A stretch of DNA of 64,000 nt from Shewanella salipaludis (GTDB taxonomy: Bacteria; Pseudomonadota; Gammaproteobacteria; Enterobacterales; Shewanellaceae): contig NZ_JAAXYH010000003.1 of assembly GCF_012911865.1 (NCBI RefSeq), positions 1 through 64,000 on the forward strand. The letters are read 5' to 3'. Each line of letters opens with the position of its first letter. Position 1 is the stretch's first letter. This document shows, one piece after another, positions 17,436 through 26,540 of this stretch. A program made the position numbers and the translations under genes. A model generated the notes under the pieces. That model did no database searches. It saw only the letters and a program-made list of their open reading frames with translations, and was not told where the DNA came from.

Positions 17436-19718
17436 CTAGGCCTCAGTGTCCGTAGCACAGTCCGTAGCGCTGTCCGCAGCGCAGGCCACACCGCCAGGCG
17501 TGGCACCGGCAATCACGGGCGTCAGCACTATGCAGGCCAGCGGCGGCACTGTGATCAGCGCGCTGCAGGCCTGCCCCTGCCAGGGCTCGGGCTCGGCGAC
17601 GACCAGGCCGGCATTGCCCTGGTTGCTGCCGCCATAACAGTGGCTGTCGCTGTTGAGGCATTCGCGGTATTCCCCCGCCAGCGGCAGCCCCAGCCTGAAG
17701 CCCTGGTGCAACTGTGGGGTCATGTTGACGACGAAGATCAGGCTTGCATCCTCAGGGCCGCCCCGCCGCATGAAGGCAAACACGCTGCTCTGGCTGTTGT
17801 CGCAATCGAGCCAGACGAAGCCCCCCGGGACATGATCCGTTGCCGCCAATACCCGCTGCTGCCGATACAGAGCATTGAGATCCCGCACCCAGGCCTGCAC
17901 CCCCTGATGGGGTGCATACTCCAGCAGATGCCAGTCGAGGCTGCGGCCATGATTCCATTCGTCGCGCTGGGCAAACTCATTGCCCATGAACAGCAACTTC
18001 TTGCCCGGATGACCCCACATGAAGCCATAGTAGGCCCTCAGGGTCGCAAACTTCTGCCAGTCGTCGCCGGGGATCTTATGCAGCAAGGAGCCCTTGCCAT
18101 GCACCACTTCGTCATGGCTCAGTGACAGGATAAATTGCTCCGTATGGGCGTACATCAGGCTGAAGGTCAGTTGATTGTGGTGATGGCCGCGGTACAAGGG
18201 ATCTCGCCCGAGATAGCTCAGGCTGTCGTTCATCCAGCCCATGTTCCACTTGAAGCCGAAGCCCAGGCCCTTATGCTCAGTTGCCTGGGTCACCCCGGGC
18301 CAGGCGGTAGATTCTTCCGCTATCATGCAGATGCCGGGGAACGCCCGATACAGACGGCGGTTCAGGTTCTGCAGGAAGGCGATCGCCTCCAGATTCTCAC
18401 GCCCTCCCTCGGCGTTGGGCAGCCATTGATCCGCCTCACGGCTATAGTCCAGGTAGAGCATGGACGAGACGGCGTCGAGCCGCAGACCATCGAAATGAAA
18501 CTCCCGCAACCAGTAGCAGGCATTGCTGAGCAGCAAGCTCTGCACCTCGCCGCGGCCATAGTTGTAGATCAGGGTATCCCAGTCCGGATGAGTGCCCTGC
18601 CGCGGATCTTCATGCTCATACAGGCAAGTGCCATCGAAGCGCGCCAGGCCATGGCTGTCCCTGGGAAAATGGGCCACCACCCAGTCCAGCAGCACGGCGA
18701 TGCCGGCGCCATGGCAGGCATCGACGAAGGCCTTGAGCCCCTTGGCGTCCCCGAACCTGTGGCTGGGAGCGAACAGGCCAACGGGCTGATAGCCCCAGGA
18801 GCCGTCGAAGGGATACTCGCTGATGGGCATCAGCTCTATGTGGGTGAACCCCTGCTGCTGCACATAGGGAATGAGTTCGCGCACCAGATCTTGATAGTCC
18901 AGGTACGCCTGGCCGTCGTCCCCCTTACGGCGCCAGGATCCCAAGTGCACCTCGTAGATGGACATGGGCGCCTGATGCCAGTGGGTGTCGGCCCTGCGCT
19001 CGAGCCAGGCGGCATCCTGCCACTCATGGCTCGTCTCGGGCGGCACCAGGGAGGCATTATGGGGCGGGCACTCCATGACCTTGGCATAGGGATCGGCCTT
19101 GGTCTGGCATTCACCGCTTTGCCGCTGGATCTCAAACTTGTAATGGGCCCCCGCCTCGACACCCGGGAGGAAGATCTCCCATAGGCCGTTGGCCAGATGT
19201 TGCCGCATCACATGGCTGGCACTGTCCCAGTGATTGAAGTCGCCCAGCAGGGATACCCTCCTGGCATTGGGCGCCCAGACACAGAAATGCACCCCGGTTA
19301 CCCCTTGGTGGGTGCGCCAGTTGGCCCCGAGAAACTCGTAGGCCCGCTCGGCCGAGCCCTCGCCGAAGAGGTATGAGTCATCGGCATTGAGCAGGCTGGC
19401 GAATTGATAGGGATCTATGATCTCTTGCCGGCATAGGGGGTACTCGACCCTGAGCTTGTAGAGGAAAGGCTTGACCCTGCGACCCAGGCTGCCGGCAAAC
19501 AGCCCCTCGTCGTTGAGCTTCTCCAGGCTGGCAACCTTGCGGTTATCTTTCAGGCCGACGACATCGACACTCATGGCGCCGCGCAGGAAACAGCGCACAC
19601 TCAGAGCCTTGCCTTGGTTTATGCTGTGCATCCCCAGCAGGGAAAACACATCTATATAGTCGCCGTTGAGCAGCGCTATGTCGGCGCCATCATGAAAATA
19701 AGGAGCGTTATGTGTCAT
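17436..19718 (-). CDS. glgB: 1,4-alpha-glucan branching enzyme (GH13)
   Basis: The enzyme makes alpha-1,6 branches. The 760-residue product has two N-terminal carbohydrate-binding sandwiches (the second begins [20 protein letters not shown]), then a GH13 barrel with nucleophile [14 protein letters not shown], acid/base [13 protein letters not shown] and [13 protein letters not shown]. The start ATG overlaps the malQ stop by 4 bp (ATGA). The extreme C-terminus is a Cys/Ala/Asp-rich tail ([15 protein letters not shown]) encoded by 12-bp repeats at 17448-17483, beyond the expected beta-sandwich end. Confidence 0.96.
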   Translation of the reverse strand: MTHNAPYFHDGADIALLNGDYIDVFSLLGMHSINQGKALSVRCFLRGAMSVDVVGLKDNRKVASLEKLNDEGLFAGSLGRRVKPFLYKLRVEYPLCRQEIIDPYQFASLLNADDSYLFGEGSAERAYEFLGANWRTHQGVTGVHFCVWAPNARRVSLLGDFNHWDSASHVMRQHLANGLWEIFLPGVEAGAHYKFEIQRQSGECQTKADPYAKVMECPPHNASLVPPETSHEWQDAAWLERRADTHWHQAPMSIYEVHLGSWRRKGDDGQAYLDYQDLVRELIPYVQQQGFTHIELMPISEYPFDGSWGYQPVGLFAPSHRFGDAKGLKAFVDACHGAGIAVLLDWVVAHFPRDSHGLARFDGTCLYEHEDPRQGTHPDWDTLIYNYGRGEVQSLLLSNACYWLREFHFDGLRLDAVSSMLYLDYSREADQWLPNAEGGRENLEAIAFLQNLNRRLYRAFPGICMIAEESTAWPGVTQATEHKGLGFGFKWNMGWMNDSLSYLGRDPLYRGHHHNQLTFSLMYAHTEQFILSLSHDEVVHGKGSLLHKIPGDDWQKFATLRAYYGFMWGHPGKKLLFMGNEFAQRDEWNHGRSLDWHLLEYAPHQGVQAWVRDLNALYRQQRVLAATDHVPGGFVWLDCDNSQSSVFAFMRRGGPEDASLIFVVNMTPQLHQGFRLGLPLAGEYRECLNSDSHCYGGSNQGNAGLVVAEPEPWQGQACSALITVPPLACIVLTPVIAGATPGGVACAADSATDCATDTEA
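17448..17483. repeat. 12-bp tandem repeat, three units, at the glgB 3' end
   Basis: GTCCGTAGCACA, GTCCGTAGCGCT and GTCCGCAGCGCA are consecutive. On the coding strand they give a tetrapeptide repeat ([CS]-A-[AT]-D) ending four codons before the glgB stop. Confidence 0.8.
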
Positions 19719-22162
19719 ATCTCTCTCTTCCTTAAGTTGGGCCTTGGGTCGGCTGGGTGTATTTCAAACGCCTCTTCCCCCCCTGAGTCTTGCTTGGGGG
19801 CCGGGTTTGAGCATTGGCTTAGGTGCTGATCTCGATTCCGCTCCTGGTTCTGGCTCTGGTTCTGGTTCTCGTGCCGGCAATGGCGACTGGCGGCCAAGCG
19901 CTGCAGCCAGTCCGCCACCTCGGCACTGTTGAAGATCTGCTCGGTACTCAGGGGCAAACGTCGCTGCCAGTTGGGGTATTGCTGCCAGGTCCCGGGAATA
20001 TTGACAGGGTGCTTCTCCGCCAGCAGATCGGCCAGCTGCACGCTGAACAGGGCAGAAGCCCCAGAGGCCGCCAGGCCTATCCACTCGGGCAACAGGGCGG
20101 AGAAACGTATCCCGTCCAGCGCCATGCCGCTCAATGCCCCGCTGCGCCGCCCTATGGCGGCTATGAGCGCCTGCTTATCCAAGTCCCGCTCCTGCAGCGC
20201 CTGTCCCAGCAATTCATCCGTCTCCAGCAAGCCCAGCTGCCGGCGCAGGTGCAGGTCACTGCCACACCACCAGGCGGCCAGGTTGGGCACATCGTGGTTG
20301 GCCAGCATCATCAGGCTCTGTGGCTTATAGGCGGCCGGCGGCTTGAACCCCCGGGCATCGCGGCAGAAATAGAAGAGTTCGTTGGAATAGATGCCGGCAT
20401 CGGCCAGCGCCGAGATGATCTCCACAGGCACCAGCCCAAGATCTTCGCCTATCACCAGGCAGCGGGCCCTCTGGCTCTCGAGACAGAGGATGGCGAGCAG
20501 GCTGGTCAGCGGATAATACACATAGGCGCCCTCGCCCAGACGCTTATCCAGTGGCCACCACCAGAGCCGCAGCAGGCCCATGATGTGATCCAGCCGCAAT
20601 GCGCCGCAGGACTTCATGTTGGCTCGCAGCAGGGCGATGAAATGCCGGAAGTCATTCCGCTTGAGGCCGAGGGGATCCAGGGGCGTCAGGCCCCAGTTCT
20701 GGCCCTGGGGCGCGAAGGGATCCGGCGGTGCCCCTATGCTGGCGTTGGCGCAAAACTCGTCGGCATGGGTCTGCACCTCGGCCCCATGGGACAGGGCGCC
20801 GACGGCCAGGTCACGCACCAGGCCTATGCCCATGCCCGCCTGTCTGGCCTCCAACTGGCATAGCTCCAGCTGGCCGGCGGCGACAAACTGCAGGTAGAGG
20901 TAAAAATCCAGCTCCTGTGGCAGGGACGCAGCCCCCCTGGCCAACTCGAGCCGGGCGAAGGCCAACAGGCCCTCCCCCTCCGTCGCAACGAAGGCATGAA
21001 ACTTCTGCGCCCTGGCGCTGCAAGGCTTCAGGTGCTCATCACGAAATGCCGCATATAAGCATGCCAGGGCCTGGTATTTGAGGCGGCCGACGCCGCCGTA
21101 GTCGAGCCAGTTATCCCTGTTCAGCTCGGCTCTGGCCTGCTGCCACCTGGGCCCGGAAAATTCCTCCTGCAGGCCGGCATACTCGGGAACGGCTTGGAGA
21201 CAGATATACAGGGGGTTGAGCCTGAGGCGATCGCAGGGGCTATAGGGGCTGGCCTGCTCGGGGGCGGCGATATCCAGCGCATGCAGGGGATTCAACAGGA
21301 TAAAATCGGCGCCCCTGGCGGCGAGCCGGCGCAGCAAGTCTTGCAGATCGCCGAAGTCGCCTATGCCCCATTGCTCCTCGCTGCGCAGGCTGTAGAGCTG
21401 GATGCTGATGCCCCAGGGGCGGCGCACGGGCCGCTCCTGGGGCGCCAGCATGCCCTGATAGGCCATTCTCGGTGCCACCATAAGTGTGCCCAGGTATTCA
21501 CTTTCTGCCTCTGGTTCCTGACTCCCTGAGGGTGTCAGCAGCCGCAAGCGCACCTCATGGTAGCCAAGCCCGAGCACAGGCGGCACAGCCTCTTCGACCG
21601 GCTCGGCCCGGGAAGCATCGGCATTCTGCTCTGCATGAGTATCGACCGGGTGGGCATCGACCGGAGGGGTATCGACCGGGTGGGGACCGCCGAGATCTAT
21701 GCGGTAATTCTGGTAACGCCTGTCGCCTATGCGGTAATCGCCTATGGGGCGCAGCGCACTTGCAGGCACGCAAAATAGCAGGCTCTCGCCGCTCTCAGTG
21801 GTCAGTTGCAGCTGCAGATGACCGCAGAAGTCGTCGGCGAGATAACAACTTAACCAGGCATCATCGACATGACACCAATGAAACCCGGGCAATACCCGGG
21901 TCCAGGGATGGGCATCCAACTCATAGATGCGCTTGTCTATCCAGCTGTCCTGGGCCTGCTCCACCCTGAGCGGCGCCGCCATGGAGGCGACCGAGTCATG
22001 CCCGGCCACATGGGGCTGCGCCGGCGGCTCGGGTAACGAACCGCCGACCATGGCGCTCAGCACTCCCAACCTGTCTTCCTGGGGGATCCGTATCTGCCGG
22101 CCAAAACAGTCGACGAACTCGGCTCCCACTCCGTGCAAATACAGTAACTGCTCCAGCCCCAT
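19715..22162 (-). CDS. malQ: 4-alpha-glucanotransferase (amylomaltase, GH77)
   Basis: The enzyme transfers maltosyl units between alpha-1,4 glucans, recycling short oligosaccharides released during debranching. The 815-residue product carries GH77 signatures [16 protein letters not shown] (nucleophile Asp), [10 protein letters not shown] (acid/base Glu) and [12 protein letters not shown]. Two low-complexity stretches are odd: HPVDT repeats near residue 185 and a long Asn/Gln/Ser/Arg tail ([14 protein letters not shown]..) that extends the usual C-terminus by about 45 residues. It is the first gene of the glg operon as seen here. The DNA upstream (to 22611) should hold the operon promoter. Confidence 0.95.
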   Translation of the reverse strand: MGLEQLLYLHGVGAEFVDCFGRQIRIPQEDRLGVLSAMVGGSLPEPPAQPHVAGHDSVASMAAPLRVEQAQDSWIDKRIYELDAHPWTRVLPGFHWCHVDDAWLSCYLADDFCGHLQLQLTTESGESLLFCVPASALRPIGDYRIGDRRYQNYRIDLGGPHPVDTPPVDAHPVDTHAEQNADASRAEPVEEAVPPVLGLGYHEVRLRLLTPSGSQEPEAESEYLGTLMVAPRMAYQGMLAPQERPVRRPWGISIQLYSLRSEEQWGIGDFGDLQDLLRRLAARGADFILLNPLHALDIAAPEQASPYSPCDRLRLNPLYICLQAVPEYAGLQEEFSGPRWQQARAELNRDNWLDYGGVGRLKYQALACLYAAFRDEHLKPCSARAQKFHAFVATEGEGLLAFARLELARGAASLPQELDFYLYLQFVAAGQLELCQLEARQAGMGIGLVRDLAVGALSHGAEVQTHADEFCANASIGAPPDPFAPQGQNWGLTPLDPLGLKRNDFRHFIALLRANMKSCGALRLDHIMGLLRLWWWPLDKRLGEGAYVYYPLTSLLAILCLESQRARCLVIGEDLGLVPVEIISALADAGIYSNELFYFCRDARGFKPPAAYKPQSLMMLANHDVPNLAAWWCGSDLHLRRQLGLLETDELLGQALQERDLDKQALIAAIGRRSGALSGMALDGIRFSALLPEWIGLAASGASALFSVQLADLLAEKHPVNIPGTWQQYPNWQRRLPLSTEQIFNSAEVADWLQRLAASRHCRHENQNQSQNQERNRDQHLSQCSNPAPKQDSGGEEAFEIHPADPRPNLRKREI

Positions 22163-22611
22163 ATTCGTCGACCCCGCGACAGTTTACCCATGTCCTAGAT
22201 AGGCAGTAACCATGCCAGCGGATCATAACAGGATGAAGACAGATTCATTTCAGCGCCATGACAGAGAACTTCCATTGCAGATCATTGGCTTGCGATAAGA
22301 GCATGGCGGGGGCGCAAGGGAAGAATGCCCCTTTGCCGGCCGAGTCCCTCCGGCTTAGGGCACTAAGATGAAGCAAATGTGCACAAAAAACGTGCATGCA
22401 GATGCATCTAAGGCAAGGGGGCGAGCGCGTCCCTCTGGTTCTGGGCTGCAACCTCACGGGCCCACTCGAACCCATGAAACAAACTCGAGTGCAACACTTT
22501 GTATCTTATGCAGTTATTGACTTGCATCCCATTCATGCCCTTGCAAGAATGCATTCCTTGACCGAGTCAATCCGTGCATTTTCGCAGCAGCTTCAGATTT
22601 AAGGACGTCAC
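22163..22611. other. Divergent promoter region, malQ / cyclophilin
   Basis: This 449-bp stretch separates two divergent genes. I see no convincing ORF, no strong -35/-10 pair and no clear operator palindrome. It holds a short GC hairpin-like stretch near 22335 and AT-richer sequence near 22495-22520, the likeliest place for the rightward promoter. Confidence 0.4.
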
Positions 22612-23229
22612 ATGAAAAAACTCCTAGTACTGACACTCAGCAGCCTGGTCTTCGCCTGTGGCTCGGGCGAAGACGGCAATCCAGTCCCGCCGCCGGTCAC
22701 ACCGCCTGAGACGCCCCCCAGCCTGGAGGCCGACATCTGCTACCTGATGAGCACCAGCATGGGGGAGATCCGCCTGGCAATAGATCTCAGCAACACGCAG
22801 GTTACGGGCCAGAACTTCAAGCAGTATGCCGACAAGGGCTTCTACGATGGCACCCTGTTCCACAGAGCGATCGACAACTTCGTCATCCAGGGCGGCGGTT
22901 TCACCACGGAGCTGACGCCCAAGCCGGCCGATGCCCCCATCAAGAATGAAGCAAGCGTTGGCCTGAGCAACAAACGCGGCACCCTGGCGATGGCCCGCAC
23001 CAACGATCCCGATTCCGCCACCTCGCAATTTTTCATCAACATACTCGACAACCCACAGCTGGACGCCTCCGCCAGCAGCTATGGCTATGCGGTATTCGGC
23101 GAGGTGACCCAAGGCATGGAGGTGGTGGATCAGATAAGCATAGTCGAGACCGCCACGGTCAAGGGCATGGCAGATGTGCCCAAGACGGAAGTGCTGATCG
23201 ACAGCCTGACGGAAGTCACCTGCAATTGA
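22612..23229 (+). CDS. Lipoprotein cyclophilin-type peptidyl-prolyl isomerase
   Basis: The 205-residue product begins MKKLLVLTLSSLVFACGSG, a lipoprotein signal with lipobox VFAC. A Pro-rich linker (PVPPPVTPPETPP) follows, then a cyclophilin domain with LFHRAIDNFVIQGGGF, LAMARTNDPDSATSQFFIN and YAVFGEVTQGMEVVD. The catalytic Arg (FHR) and Gln/Phe residues are present. It should fold proline-containing peptides at the periplasmic face. The nearest known type is PpiA, which is normally soluble; lipid anchoring through a Pro linker is less usual. Confidence 0.93.
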   Translation: MKKLLVLTLSSLVFACGSGEDGNPVPPPVTPPETPPSLEADICYLMSTSMGEIRLAIDLSNTQVTGQNFKQYADKGFYDGTLFHRAIDNFVIQGGGFTTELTPKPADAPIKNEASVGLSNKRGTLAMARTNDPDSATSQFFINILDNPQLDASASSYGYAVFGEVTQGMEVVDQISIVETATVKGMADVPKTEVLIDSLTEVTCN

Positions 23230-23333
23230 AATAGCCTTAAATTGGAATAGTTCGCAATTGGAGTCGCCGGCAGAGCACCACGGGCAACATGATGGGGCAA
23301 CAAAAGAGCATGGTGGCGCGCCGCGCAGCAAAC

Positions 23334-23361
23334 AAAAAAGGTGTCCCCCGGGACACCTTTT
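23334..23361. terminator. Bidirectional terminator between cyclophilin and MarR genes
   Basis: The stem GGTGTCC/GGACACC (23340-23346 with 23351-23357) is flanked by A6 and T4, so it can end both convergent transcripts. It lies only 4 bp past the end of the open frame that continues beyond the MarR stop. Confidence 0.85.
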
Positions 23362-23371
23362 GCACTATTTC

Positions 23372-23443
23372 TCTGCACTGTTTTCTGCAATATCCTCTGC
23401 ACCATTCTCTGCAATATCCGCTGCAATATTCTCCGCACTGCTC
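23372..23443. repeat. 12-bp tandem repeat, six units
   Basis: Units start at 23372, 23384, 23396, 23408, 23420 and 23432, for example TCTGCAATATCC (twice, exact) and GCTGCAATATTC. Read on the minus strand in one frame they encode a tetrapeptide series A-E/A-N/D-I/G/S. That frame is open from just past the MarR stop to a TAG at 23365-23367. Confidence 0.85.
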
Positions 23444-23474
23444 TGGCCTTGTGCGGTTCTCAACAGGTCCAAAC

Positions 23475-23960
23475 CTAGTGCTGGGATTCATCGTCCTGGA
23501 TCTGGCCCACCAGCAACACGGGCGCCGCATCGAGCTCCTCGGCATCCATCATGGAGGCGATACGCTCGACCGCCGACAGCAGCTGGCTCTGTTCCCAGGT
23601 TTCCAAACCCTGGTAGCGCTTGATGAAATGTTCCTGCAACGGCTTGGGTGAACTTTCGAGCAGGCTCTTACCCGCCTCGCTCAGATACAGATGCACCTTG
23701 CGCTTATCCGACTCGCTGCGCCTGCGGATCACTAAGTCCCGGCTCTCGAGCCTGTCTATGATGTTAGTCACAGTCGCCGGACTCAGGGTGATTTCCTGGG
23801 CCACCTGCTTGGCCAGGGGCGCCTCCAGCTGAGCAATTTTTTGCATCACCATCAGCTGTGGCCCGGTCAGCCCCGACTGCTTATTCAGCTGACGAGAGTG
23901 TATGTCGATGGCGCGAATGATCCTGCGCAAGGAGATCAATAACTGTTCGTACTTTTCCAT
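23475..23960 (-). CDS. MarR-family transcriptional regulator
   Basis: The 161-residue protein has helical dimerisation ends and a central winged helix (LTGPQLMVMQKIAQLEAPLAKQVAQEI, then the recognition helix LSPATVTNIIDRLESRDLVIRRRSESDKRKVHLYLSEAG). The D-x-R wing motif is present. The N-terminus lacks a ligand-diagnostic motif, so the effector is unknown. The annotated end DDESQH may be a truncation: a -1 shift at CAC-TAG opens 38 more codons that reach almost to the terminator. No repeat-type operator was recognised in its own upstream region. Confidence 0.9.
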   Translation of the reverse strand: MEKYEQLLISLRRIIRAIDIHSRQLNKQSGLTGPQLMVMQKIAQLEAPLAKQVAQEITLSPATVTNIIDRLESRDLVIRRRSESDKRKVHLYLSEAGKSLLESSPKPLQEHFIKRYQGLETWEQSQLLSAVERIASMMDAEELDAAPVLLVGQIQDDESQH

Positions 23961-24100
23961 AATGCCCTTTCTCTATTATCGACTGCACAATAGCAGAAAA
24001 CACGCCAACACTCATGCCTCAAATGCCACTCTAAGCCTAATTTGCCGAGATATCTGCAACAACCCGTGGCTGGCCGCCCCGGCTGCATGCATGGAAGCAG

Positions 24101-24142
24101 AAAACAAAATGGCAGGGCAAGATGTTCATCTTGCCCTGCCAT
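24101..24142 (-). terminator. Terminator of the TorF-family porin gene
   Basis: This is a 16-bp perfect stem (24109-24124 with 24127-24142, core GGCAGGGCAAGATG) followed on the minus strand by TTTTGTTTT. It is about 100 bp past the porin stop. Confidence 0.85.
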
Positions 24143-24195
24143 CCGGATTTTCCTGGCCGGCCGTCGGTTAGGTGCCCGGCCGACGCAGGGTCTAT

Positions 24196-24251
24196 GCTTA
24201 GAGGCTGAAATTTGGCTTAGAAGCTGAAACCGCTCGGCCTAGAAGCTGAAG
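24196..24251. repeat. Three copies of the porin 3' end
   Basis: The last codons plus stop of the porin (coding-strand CTTCAGCTTCTAGGC) recur twice downstream, at 24215-24229 and 24196-24210, with one or two changes. The spacing is about 19-22 bp. The extra copies lie after the stop and before the terminator. Confidence 0.7.
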
Positions 24252-24946
24252 GTGCGCGACACGGTCAACACCAGGCGTGCGTCGGCCCTGTCGGTATTCA
24301 TACTGGTATCTTCGGCTGCCAGGTTGAAATCGAAGCCACTCCAGCTGGTCATATAGGCCAGACGCACATGGTTATAGGCCTCATGCGTATCCCAGGCCCA
24401 CTTGTCCGTGTTCCCCGAAGTCGAGCGGTCGACGCTCAGGCGCAGTGTATGGCCTTCGGCCACTTCGAAGCTATGGGCCAACATGGCAATATAATGATCC
24501 GCCCCCATCCCGAAGTAGTCCCAGCTATACCAGAAGTTGGCTTCCGAATGCCCCAGAGAAGAGTCATAGCCAAACTTGGCATAGACTTCAGGATAGTAGT
24601 AGTCAGCGGATGCGTCATCGCCATGATAGGTATAATAGGCGATACCCGTATCCAGGCTGACACGCTCGCTCAACTGTTGGTAGTAACCGCCATAGAAGTC
24701 CAGCTCCAGCCAGGTATCCTCGGCACTGCCGAAGTCTACGTTCGAGGCCCAGGATCCCAGATACCAGCCGTTGTCGGCGGCATAATCCAGGCTGGCCTGC
24801 AGCGCCGGGCCATTATCCGTCTGGCTGACACCGTTGAAGCTGTAATCAGAGGCGCCGGTCACAGTGGCGGACAGGCCGGCATGCGCCGCACCGGACAAGG
24901 CTGCCAGGCCCGAAAAGGTCAGGGCCAATAACGTTTTTTTCATCAT
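24239..24946 (-). CDS. TorF-family putative porin
   Basis: The 235-residue product has a signal peptide (MMKKTLLALTFSGLAALSGAAHA) and then GLSATVTGASDYSFNGVSQTDNGPALQASLDY, the recognisable start of TorF-type outer-membrane proteins. Alternating beta strands follow, and the protein ends SRTFSF, the C-terminal aromatic signal for BAM insertion. It lies 60 bp downstream of the BCCT carrier in the same direction, so it may give choline or betaine an outer-membrane path; that is inference from position. A double Met start makes 24946 or 24943 equally possible. Confidence 0.88.
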   Translation of the reverse strand: MMKKTLLALTFSGLAALSGAAHAGLSATVTGASDYSFNGVSQTDNGPALQASLDYAADNGWYLGSWASNVDFGSAEDTWLELDFYGGYYQQLSERVSLDTGIAYYTYHGDDASADYYYPEVYAKFGYDSSLGHSEANFWYSWDYFGMGADHYIAMLAHSFEVAEGHTLRLSVDRSTSGNTDKWAWDTHEAYNHVRLAYMTSWSGFDFNLAAEDTSMNTDRADARLVLTVSRTFSF

Positions 24947-25006
24947 GATCTCACTGTTTTTATCTAGTTAGTTTTAAACATATCGCTTCAAGTTCACAGA
25001 CGGAGG

Positions 25007-26224
25007 CTAGTTGGCCATTTCTATCTTATTGAAATCTATTTTGTTATCCCGAGGCGAAGCCTCTATCTCACTCACAATCCTGAATTTTTTCACCAGGATA
25101 TAACCCAGGCAGGCAAATATCAGACCTATGGCCAGGGCCCCCACCCATTGGATCTGCAGGAAATCCAGCTTGAACAACAGGGTCAATGCCGACATGGCGA
25201 CAAGGTTGCCGAAGAAGTATTTAAGCTTGCCAAAGCGCGCCACCGTCAGCCCCAGGTTGTCCGTATAGAGGCGGATCAAGGAGTCCAGCGAGTTGATCAC
25301 GAACAGCACCCCGACCAGCACCATGGCCAAGTTGTAGAAACCCGCAGTTTCCAAGCCATTGGCGTTGTAGTAATAGAGCACGGTAAACCAGATGGCGATG
25401 GGGATGGAGGGGAACACCATCATGGCCAGCAATACCTGATAGGTCTTGAGGCCACCGACGAAACGGGAAGTGAACTGGCCTATCATTATGCTCCAGGCGA
25501 ACCACCAGAAGAGGTAGAACTCATGGTAATCGTTGATCGGCAACACGAAGTGGTGAATGTTGACGAAGTAATCCCCCAGCAGGGCGAAGCTGGTTAAAAA
25601 CTCCCCCGGATGGTTGCCTTCTCCCAGGAAGGCACCGCTCCACATCAGGGCGATCAAGCCGATGAATAACCAGGTGCTGCCCAGACTGAGGATACGGACA
25701 TATCTGAGGCTGGTGCTCGAATACACCGCCGCGGCTATGACCAGAAAGACGATCAAATAGAAACTGCCGACCAAGGTTTCACCGTCGCCGAGTTCGGGCA
25801 AGTACCAGGGCAAATTGGTCAGCAACAGATAGGCGGTGAAGGCACAGGTGCCTATGATCACCAGATTATTGATGAACTTGACCCAGGGGATGTCGAAGAA
25901 GCGTACCCTGGGCTCAATGACACAGAAGTAGAAGCAGGTCAGGAAGTAAAACGCCCAGATCAGGAAGGCCCAGAAGCCAAACTCTATCGCCAAAGGGTTA
26001 CTGAAACCATATTCGGGGCTGGCGGCAGTATTGGCATAACCGGCAAACTCCGTCAGGGGGAACATGATGAGCCCCACATCCAAACCCGAGGTAAATAGGA
26101 TGGCGATAAAGGTAAAGGTACGTACAGGTGTCACCCCGACGCACTTGAGATTACCCCAGCGATATAGCACGAACGCGATTGCCGTGAAGGTGAATAGAAT
26201 CCCCGCGGATAGCCAGCCGGTCAT
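25007..26224 (-). CDS. Divergent BCCT-family carrier, probable choline transporter
   Basis: The 405-residue inner-membrane protein has about 11-12 hydrophobic segments. Recognisable BCCT features are the early block FTSGLDVGLIMFPLTEFAGYA (family: M-x-F-x-x-G-M-G-I-G-L) and the central aromatic block FYLFWWFAWSIMIGQFTSRFVGG, the equivalent of the W-rich substrate/coupling helix. It is about 100 residues shorter than classical BetT/BetP and has no long regulatory tails. The position after betA makes choline the likely substrate. I take the ATG at 26224 (MTGWLSAG), whose first bases overlap the stop of a leader ORF (ATGA); a GTG nine bases upstream is an alternative. The C-terminus is short and charged. 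Confidence 0.75.
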   Translation of the reverse strand: MTGWLSAGILFTFTAIAFVLYRWGNLKCVGVTPVRTFTFIAILFTSGLDVGLIMFPLTEFAGYANTAASPEYGFSNPLAIEFGFWAFLIWAFYFLTCFYFCVIEPRVRFFDIPWVKFINNLVIIGTCAFTAYLLLTNLPWYLPELGDGETLVGSFYLIVFLVIAAAVYSSTSLRYVRILSLGSTWLFIGLIALMWSGAFLGEGNHPGEFLTSFALLGDYFVNIHHFVLPINDYHEFYLFWWFAWSIMIGQFTSRFVGGLKTYQVLLAMMVFPSIPIAIWFTVLYYYNANGLETAGFYNLAMVLVGVLFVINSLDSLIRLYTDNLGLTVARFGKLKYFFGNLVAMSALTLLFKLDFLQIQWVGALAIGLIFACLGYILVKKFRIVSEIEASPRDNKIDFNKIEMAN

Positions 26225-26259
26225 TTCAACCACCCAGCAGCATGAGGCAAATAAGACAT
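26221..26259 (-). CDS. Leader mini-ORF (12 codons) coupled to the BCCT gene
   Basis: ATG at 26257-26259 starts MSYLPHAAGWLK then TGA at 26221-26223. It has the best ribosome-binding site of this junction (AAGGAG, nine bases upstream), whereas the transporter start has only a weak one. The stop overlaps the transporter ATG as ATGA. This is the arrangement of translational coupling. It could equally be the remnant of a longer start with an indel. It is too short for homology to help. Confidence 0.5.
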   Translation of the reverse strand: MSYLPHAAGWLK

Positions 26260-26500
26260 AGTTATTGCTCCTTATTTTTATTTAAACGCTATTTATCAAT
26301 AGCTTGATTAAGGAACACAGAGCAATTCTTAAAGCCGTAAACGGCCTCAAGCCTTAAGTATCGCTTGCCGGGCAGTGCACACTGCCAACCTTGATAGCGA
26401 TAGTTAAACCCTGATAGCTTGCGCCGTGTTCCAATGCTGGGCCTGGGCCCCTTGCTGAGTTCAGCCGGACCCGACCGAGTCGGTCTGGCTGTTCACTGAC

Positions 26501-26522
26501 AGGGCCCGCCCGAACGGGCCCT
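26501..26522 (-). terminator. Hairpin after betA
   Basis: AGGGCCCG and CGGGCCCT form an 8-bp stem with a 6-nt loop, 18 bp past the betA stop. There is no U-run on the minus strand. It may stabilise the 3' end of a betIBA message or reduce read-through into the transporter. The remaining intergenic DNA (26260-26500) is AT-rich near 26270-26320, where a separate transporter promoter could lie. Confidence 0.45.
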
Positions 26523-26540
26523 CTATGTTGATGGCAGGCA

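Noticed and set aside
22245..22475. 76-codon minus-strand frame upstream of malQ
   Set aside because: It has no ribosome-binding site and a Cys/Arg/Ser-rich random composition, and it lies in a region that must hold promoters.
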